A stretch of DNA of 64,000 nucleotides. It comes from Ignavibacteria bacterium. GTDB lineage: Bacteria; Bacteroidota; Ignavibacteria; Ignavibacteriales; Ignavibacteriaceae. A program made the translations under genes and the position numbers. Of this stretch, positions 60,317-64,000 are shown one piece after another. The first letter of the stretch is position 1, and each line of letters opens with the position of its first letter. The stretch is taken from the NCBI GenBank assembly GCA_017302895.1, contig JAFLBV010000001.1, forward strand, positions 1,178,001 through 1,242,000, read 5' to 3'. The notes under the pieces are model-generated. The model had not been told where the DNA came from. It made no database searches and worked only from the letters and a program-made list of their open reading frames with translations.

Positions 60317-61530
60317 GTCAAACTCCTCATCCGCGGTTTTTCATCAATAAGCTGCTTCGGTGTAAGTGATGGGAATACCCTTTCCGCGAAATCGAGCAGT
60401 CGTGTAAAGAGACCCCTCATCAGAATAAGTGCAGGTTTATACTCTGTCACAATCACCGAAAAAAGAGAAACAGGGTGATACGGGACATCACCAAAGCCAT
60501 CCTTGTTTATGTCATAGCCGCTGTAGTTGTCCCAGTAATTGCCTGAAAATTTGTTGAAATTTTGTCGGGAATTTGTGGCGACATCAAAATTATTGGAATA
60601 GAAATTGTTCCCTGTGAATTCATTGTCCATCGAATTTGCCATCAACTCAATAGCCCAGCCGTTGTTTACAAAGATGTTGTTCTCAATCTTTGACCTGCCG
60701 GATGCCTCAAGATAGATACCTTTTGTATTTCCTGAAAAAGTATTTTTACGGATCGTTGAAAAGTTGATATCTTTGAGTAACAAACCGTAAGAAGCCGGTC
60801 CCTTGTTGTCGAAAAAGATGTTTTCTGTCATTTCGATGCGTGAGGAATACATGACTGCCACTCCTGCACCATTCTCAGAGAACCTGTTTTTATAGTATCT
60901 GCTGCTGTCAGAGAACATGAAGTGAAGCCCGTATCGAAGGTTTCTCTTTGCGGAGTTGCCTTCGATTTGGTTGTTTTTACTGAATTCGAGATAAATTCCA
61001 TCCCTGTGACCCGAGATCGTATTGCCGGAAATGGTGGTAAAGTTACAATTCCACAAATGAATGCCGTTCCCTGAATTGGTCTCCTGCTTTGCAAATGAGA
61101 GAATTTTATTTCCGGATAGAGTAATTCTGCCTGTTTTTTGTAAATAGATGCCAAAAAAGTTGTTGTAAAGGTCGTTTGAGACAATTGAGCAGTCACTCAC
61201 TTCTTCCAAACGAATAGCAGCGTTTTCGAATTTGTAATTGACTTCTGAATTGATCAGCTTTAGACCTTTTATGGTAACATTGTTGGCTCTGACGAAGAAA
61301 ATCGAACCCTTGCCACCCGCATCAATGACCGGCAGATTCTCTCCAATTATCACCACTTTGCGGGATATAATTACATTTCGCAAGTGATATACTCCTTTTT
61401 TTATCACGATTGTATCCGCTTTTGTTTTGGAGAGAGCCGACTCAAGACTCATTCCATTCTCCTTCGATACAACAATCGAGGAAGCGTTTATAACAACGGA
61501 AACAGTTAAAAAAAGGAGTAACCGGATCAT
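60313..61530 (-). CDS. nosD: NosD periplasmic copper-centre maturation protein
   Basis: 405 aa with a signal peptide (MIRLLLFLTVSVVINASS). Right-handed parallel beta-helix of CASH/NosD repeats (NTFSGNTKGIYLEASGRSKI, NIFVNNGWAIELMANS, GNYWDNYSGYDINKDGFGDVPY). The C-terminal helix interacts with NosY in the family. Required for CuZ assembly. 1 bp after nosL. Confidence 0.95.
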   Translation of the reverse strand: MIRLLLFLTVSVVINASSIVVSKENGMSLESALSKTKADTIVIKKGVYHLRNVIISRKVVIIGENLPVIDAGGKGSIFFVRANNVTIKGLKLINSEVNYKFENAAIRLEEVSDCSIVSNDLYNNFFGIYLQKTGRITLSGNKILSFAKQETNSGNGIHLWNCNFTTISGNTISGHRDGIYLEFSKNNQIEGNSAKRNLRYGLHFMFSDSSRYYKNRFSENGAGVAVMYSSRIEMTENIFFDNKGPASYGLLLKDINFSTIRKNTFSGNTKGIYLEASGRSKIENNIFVNNGWAIELMANSMDNEFTGNNFYSNNFDVATNSRQNFNKFSGNYWDNYSGYDINKDGFGDVPYHPVSLFSVIVTEYKPALILMRGLFTRLLDFAERVFPSLTPKQLIDEKPRMRSLT

Positions 61531-61531
61531 T

Positions 61532-61972
61532 TTATTTCAGCTCTTTCAGGAGTTTTGTCCAGTTGTAGTGAACAGCATTTTTATCCTTGACGGTGCCGAT
61601 TGCTTTTTCATGGGATCTGAAGACAGCGAGATGCGCACCCATCGGACTCTTTATTTCATTACTGACGATGAACATTCCGGTTCTTGCATCAAAGAGTTTG
61701 TCGGGTTCGATCATTGATGTGACAAAAACGGCACTTTCTTTATCATCATAATTACCCGGCATTTGACAATATCCGACAAGACATTCAATGGAATCAAATT
61801 TGAATACCTTTCCCTTTGGGGAGATAAGTTCACTTCCGAATCTGTGATCGGTAATCAACATTTGGCAGAAAGCACAGTTGTCTTTTCCGTAGTTGATTGG
61901 TTCAGGATCTTTTCCCGAGCAGCCCGAAACAACGAGTGAAATTAGAGCGAGGAGGAATGTTGCGTATTTCAT
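61532..61972 (-). CDS. nosL: NosL copper-chaperone lipoprotein
   Basis: 146 aa, lipobox LISLVVSGCSG (Cys 18). The Cu(I)-binding motif NCAFCQMLITD (Cys-x-x-Cys-x-Met) and FDSIECLVGY match NosL. It delivers copper to NosZ from the outer face of the membrane. Its ATG overlaps the end of the nosB-like gene (ATGA). Confidence 0.95.
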   Translation of the reverse strand: MKYATFLLALISLVVSGCSGKDPEPINYGKDNCAFCQMLITDHRFGSELISPKGKVFKFDSIECLVGYCQMPGNYDDKESAVFVTSMIEPDKLFDARTGMFIVSNEIKSPMGAHLAVFRSHEKAIGTVKDKNAVHYNWTKLLKELK

Positions 61973-62547
61973 TTTAGTTTGCCTTTTCTTTCTGAATAAA
62001 TAACAAATGCAAACATAATCAAAGGGATTGCGATAAAAAGAGAACCAATCCAGGGAAGGGATGTGGCGTTGATGTTGAGTAGCTGTTTGCTGCCAAGTAA
62101 CGGTGGCTGGTAGCTCATACCCGGCACTTTAATGGGTGCATTGGGATTCAAATCATGTCCGTAATCGTATTCCCACATATAAAAATCGTACATGCCTGCC
62201 AAACCCAGCAGAATAATGGCTATCGACAGAAAAAGAAGTGCTTTCGAACCGCCTTTCCATGCAACCAGGAGTCCTGAAAATGTGAGTATAACTATTATGT
62301 AAGGCATTATCCTGAGTTCAGGGATAGACTCTTCATCTATGGTTTTCATCCCGATGTAGTGATTTAATCCGTTCAGGGTGTTCAGATCGTTTGGTCCCTC
62401 GCCTGTGATTTTATTTATCCAGATGTATAGCCCCATTCCTTCAGGATACTGAGGTGCCTGAATATCTATCTTCCAGATTGGGAAAAGGAATGTTCCAAGA
62501 AGAAGAAGTGAGGCAAAGGCTGATAAATATTTTGATTTCGTTTTCAT
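61969..62547 (-). CDS. nosB: NosB-like membrane protein downstream of nosZ
   Basis: 192 aa, four TM helices (FASLLLLGTFLFPIW near 10, IMPYIIVILTFSGLLVAW near 80, LLFLSIAIILLGLAGMYDFY near 105, LPWIGSLFIAIPLIMFAF near 165) and a periplasmic loop rich in Pro/Tyr. Its place directly after nosZ (65-bp gap) and before nosL fits NosB, the polytopic membrane protein found in clade II nos operons. The assignment rests mainly on position and topology. Confidence 0.6.
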   Translation of the reverse strand: MKTKSKYLSAFASLLLLGTFLFPIWKIDIQAPQYPEGMGLYIWINKITGEGPNDLNTLNGLNHYIGMKTIDEESIPELRIMPYIIVILTFSGLLVAWKGGSKALLFLSIAIILLGLAGMYDFYMWEYDYGHDLNPNAPIKVPGMSYQPPLLGSKQLLNINATSLPWIGSLFIAIPLIMFAFVIYSERKGKLK

Positions 62548-62612
62548 TGTTATGTCTTAAATAGTTTGGGAGGAGTCAAATAATCAGGTCAGGTGACTCC
62601 TCCCGGAGAAGT

Positions 62613-64000
62613 TTATTTTCCTGTTCCAAATGCCAGAGGTACATTCGAACCCTGAGGCGAAACCCTGGCATATCCCGACATTTCCTGATGGAGAGCCGAG
62701 CAAAAATCAGAGCAGTAGAACGGATATATTCCCGGTTGTTTTGGCTCCCACAGTATGGTTCTTGTCTCTCCCGGCATCACAAGGAGTTCGGAATTTGTCA
62801 TCCCTTTGATGGCAAAACCATGGGGGACATCCCAGTCCTGTTCGAGGTTCGTTACATGGAAATAAACTTTGTCGCCAACTTTGATACCCTCGATGTTATC
62901 AGGATTGAAGTGGCTTCTGGAAGCTGTCATGTAAACTCTGACAATATTTCCTTCCCTGACGACTTTGGCATTTTTTTCCGATTTTGTAGCGTAGGGGTTG
63001 CCATTGTCCTCGTTTTTGTAAATTTTCATGAAGTCTTTTCTCAGGATCGAGGCTTCAATTCCCTGTGCATAGTGGGGTTCACCTGTGGTAGGGAAGTCGA
63101 GCAAAAGTTTCATCTTGTCACCACTTATGTCGATTAGTTGAGCCGACTGGGTAAGCGAAGGTCCCGTGGGGAGATATCTGTCCTTGGTGATTTTATTGAG
63201 GGCAATAAGATATTTTCCGAACGGTTTTTTTGTATCTCCACCCATCACAAGGAGATGTCCTATTGAATAATAAACGGGGATGCGATCAACCACTTCCCAT
63301 GTACCAAGTTTCCATTTCACCACTTCAGAGGAGATAAATGCGGAAGTGTAGGCAAATCCTTTGTCATCAAACTCGGTGTGTAGAGGTCCCAAACCCGGGT
63401 TTTTCACTTCACCTGCGTTGATGTCGGCATATTTCAGAACAGGAATACCGTTGATGTCACCGTCAAACTTTTTATTGTTGATGGCATCCATCATTTTGGT
63501 GAAGGAATGAACGGGGAGAACTGTGGCGAGTTTACCACCCGCTACGATATATTCACCAGTTGGATCGACATCAACTCCGTGAGGTGATTTTGGAGTCGGC
63601 AGAAAGTAGATCATTCCGGGACAGTCTTTTGGGTCGAGAATTTTCACTGTCTTTATGTTTTCCGACTTGGCAACTCTTGTTTTTTCATCGACAAAATTGT
63701 GGTAGTAGTCAGCGGGCATATCTTTGGCTTTTCCTGCTTTCAGATACTCTTCTGCTTTTTTCCAGTTTACGGCTGCAATAAAATCCTTGTCATTTTTTGA
63801 AGCATTGATTTCGAGCAGAGTGTTTGCCTGTTCAGAATTGTAGGAAGTGAAGAAAGCCCAACCGTGTGAAGGGCCTTTTCCCGCACGGGCGAGATCGTAG
63901 TTGAATCCGGGTGCAAGAATTTGAAATTCAAGATTCATTCTTCCGTTTTCCGGTGCCACTTTAATAAATGAGATGGTTCCTTTGAAGTTTTCTTTGTAGG
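62613..64000 (-). CDS. nosZ: Clade II nitrous-oxide reductase, C-terminal part (cut by window edge)
   Basis: Reduces N2O to N2 in the periplasm. The frame is open to the window edge (about 462 codons); the N-terminus and signal peptide lie beyond. The beta-propeller has CuZ His motifs (TPKSPHGVDVDPTG, SIGHLLVMGG, TGEPHYAQGIE). The C-terminal cupredoxin domain carries CuA: YCSDFCSALHQEMSGYARV (Cys-x3-Cys-x3-His-x2-Met) and His in WDVPHGFAIKG. The sequence style and the nosB-L-D-F-Y order are of the atypical, Sec-exported clade II, common in Bacteroidota and Ignavibacteria. First gene of the leftward train. Confidence 0.95.
   Translation of the reverse strand, partial: YKENFKGTISFIKVAPENGRMNLEFQILAPGFNYDLARAGKGPSHGWAFFTSYNSEQANTLLEINASKNDKDFIAAVNWKKAEEYLKAGKAKDMPADYYHNFVDEKTRVAKSENIKTVKILDPKDCPGMIYFLPTPKSPHGVDVDPTGEYIVAGGKLATVLPVHSFTKMMDAINNKKFDGDINGIPVLKYADINAGEVKNPGLGPLHTEFDDKGFAYTSAFISSEVVKWKLGTWEVVDRIPVYYSIGHLLVMGGDTKKPFGKYLIALNKITKDRYLPTGPSLTQSAQLIDISGDKMKLLLDFPTTGEPHYAQGIEASILRKDFMKIYKNEDNGNPYATKSEKNAKVVREGNIVRVYMTASRSHFNPDNIEGIKVGDKVYFHVTNLEQDWDVPHGFAIKGMTNSELLVMPGETRTILWEPKQPGIYPFYCSDFCSALHQEMSGYARVSPQGSNVPLAFGTGK

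Overview
The window comes from a Gram-negative, chemoheterotrophic bacterium of the Bacteroidota/Chlorobiota assemblage, most likely an Ignavibacteria-type lineage. Two secreted proteins end in a type IX secretion (T9SS) sorting domain with the YPNPFNP motif. There are TonB-dependent receptors with carboxypeptidase-like N-domains (one paired with a DUF4249-type lipoprotein), an S46 dipeptidyl peptidase, many large sensor kinases and a clade II (atypical) nitrous oxide reductase operon. No rRNA, tRNA, CRISPR array, transposase or phage genes were recognised. The lineage is inferred from these families, not from a marker gene.

Layout, left to right. 1-9.2 kb: a 7TM/PAS sensor cut by the left edge, a gingipain-like C25 protease with a T9SS signal, a TPR histidine kinase, and an exported oligoendopeptidase F. 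9.3-16 kb: a complete trp operon (trpE-G-D-C-F-B-A) preceded by a 28-codon leader peptide with four consecutive Trp codons and a terminator hairpin, a classical ribosome-mediated attenuator. 16-24.8 kb: a giant beta-propeller sensor kinase, gatE-gatD (the tRNA-dependent amidotransferase type normally regarded as archaeal) and a GAF/hybrid histidine kinase. 24.8-30.7 kb: a tocopherol-cyclase-like protein divergent from a UbiA prenyltransferase, a DPP7-like S46 peptidase, an O6-alkylguanine-DNA alkyltransferase, a small membrane protein and a CoA-binding protein. 30.8-36.2 kb: a five-gene phospho-signalling operon (zinc ribbon-FHA, VWA-TM-FHA, PP2C-TM, Ser/Thr kinase-TM, membrane-anchored unknown). 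36.2-43.5 kb: a DsrE-like protein, a DraRnl-type RNA ligase, an aminotransferase, an M16 peptidase and nuoG-nuoH-nuoI.

43.5-44.1 kb is a 610-bp non-coding unit bounded by 33-bp inverted repeats. It contains a terminator and two arrays of a 48-bp repeat in opposite orientations; a diverged three-copy version with a 49-bp period lies at 52.25-52.38 kb. 44.1-55.7 kb: two TonB-dependent receptors, a LytTR response regulator, an esterase, a HisH-like protein that has lost its catalytic triad, a T9SS-sorted beta-helix protein, DoxX, and a HEAT-like secreted protein.

55.8-64 kb is one long leftward gene train: nosZ (cut by the right edge), a nosB-like membrane gene, nosL, nosD, nosF, nosY, an Rrf2 regulator with three Cys, a DUF2249 protein, a 12-TM protein with haem-copper-oxidase-like His motifs, a DUF59 protein and a cupin. 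NosZ reduces N2O; NosL/D/F/Y mature its copper centres; the Rrf2 protein could couple expression to NO or Fe-S status.

Start codons were revised from the longest open frame where a signal peptide, Shine-Dalgarno sequence or ATGA overlap supported it. Several genes appear to use TTG.
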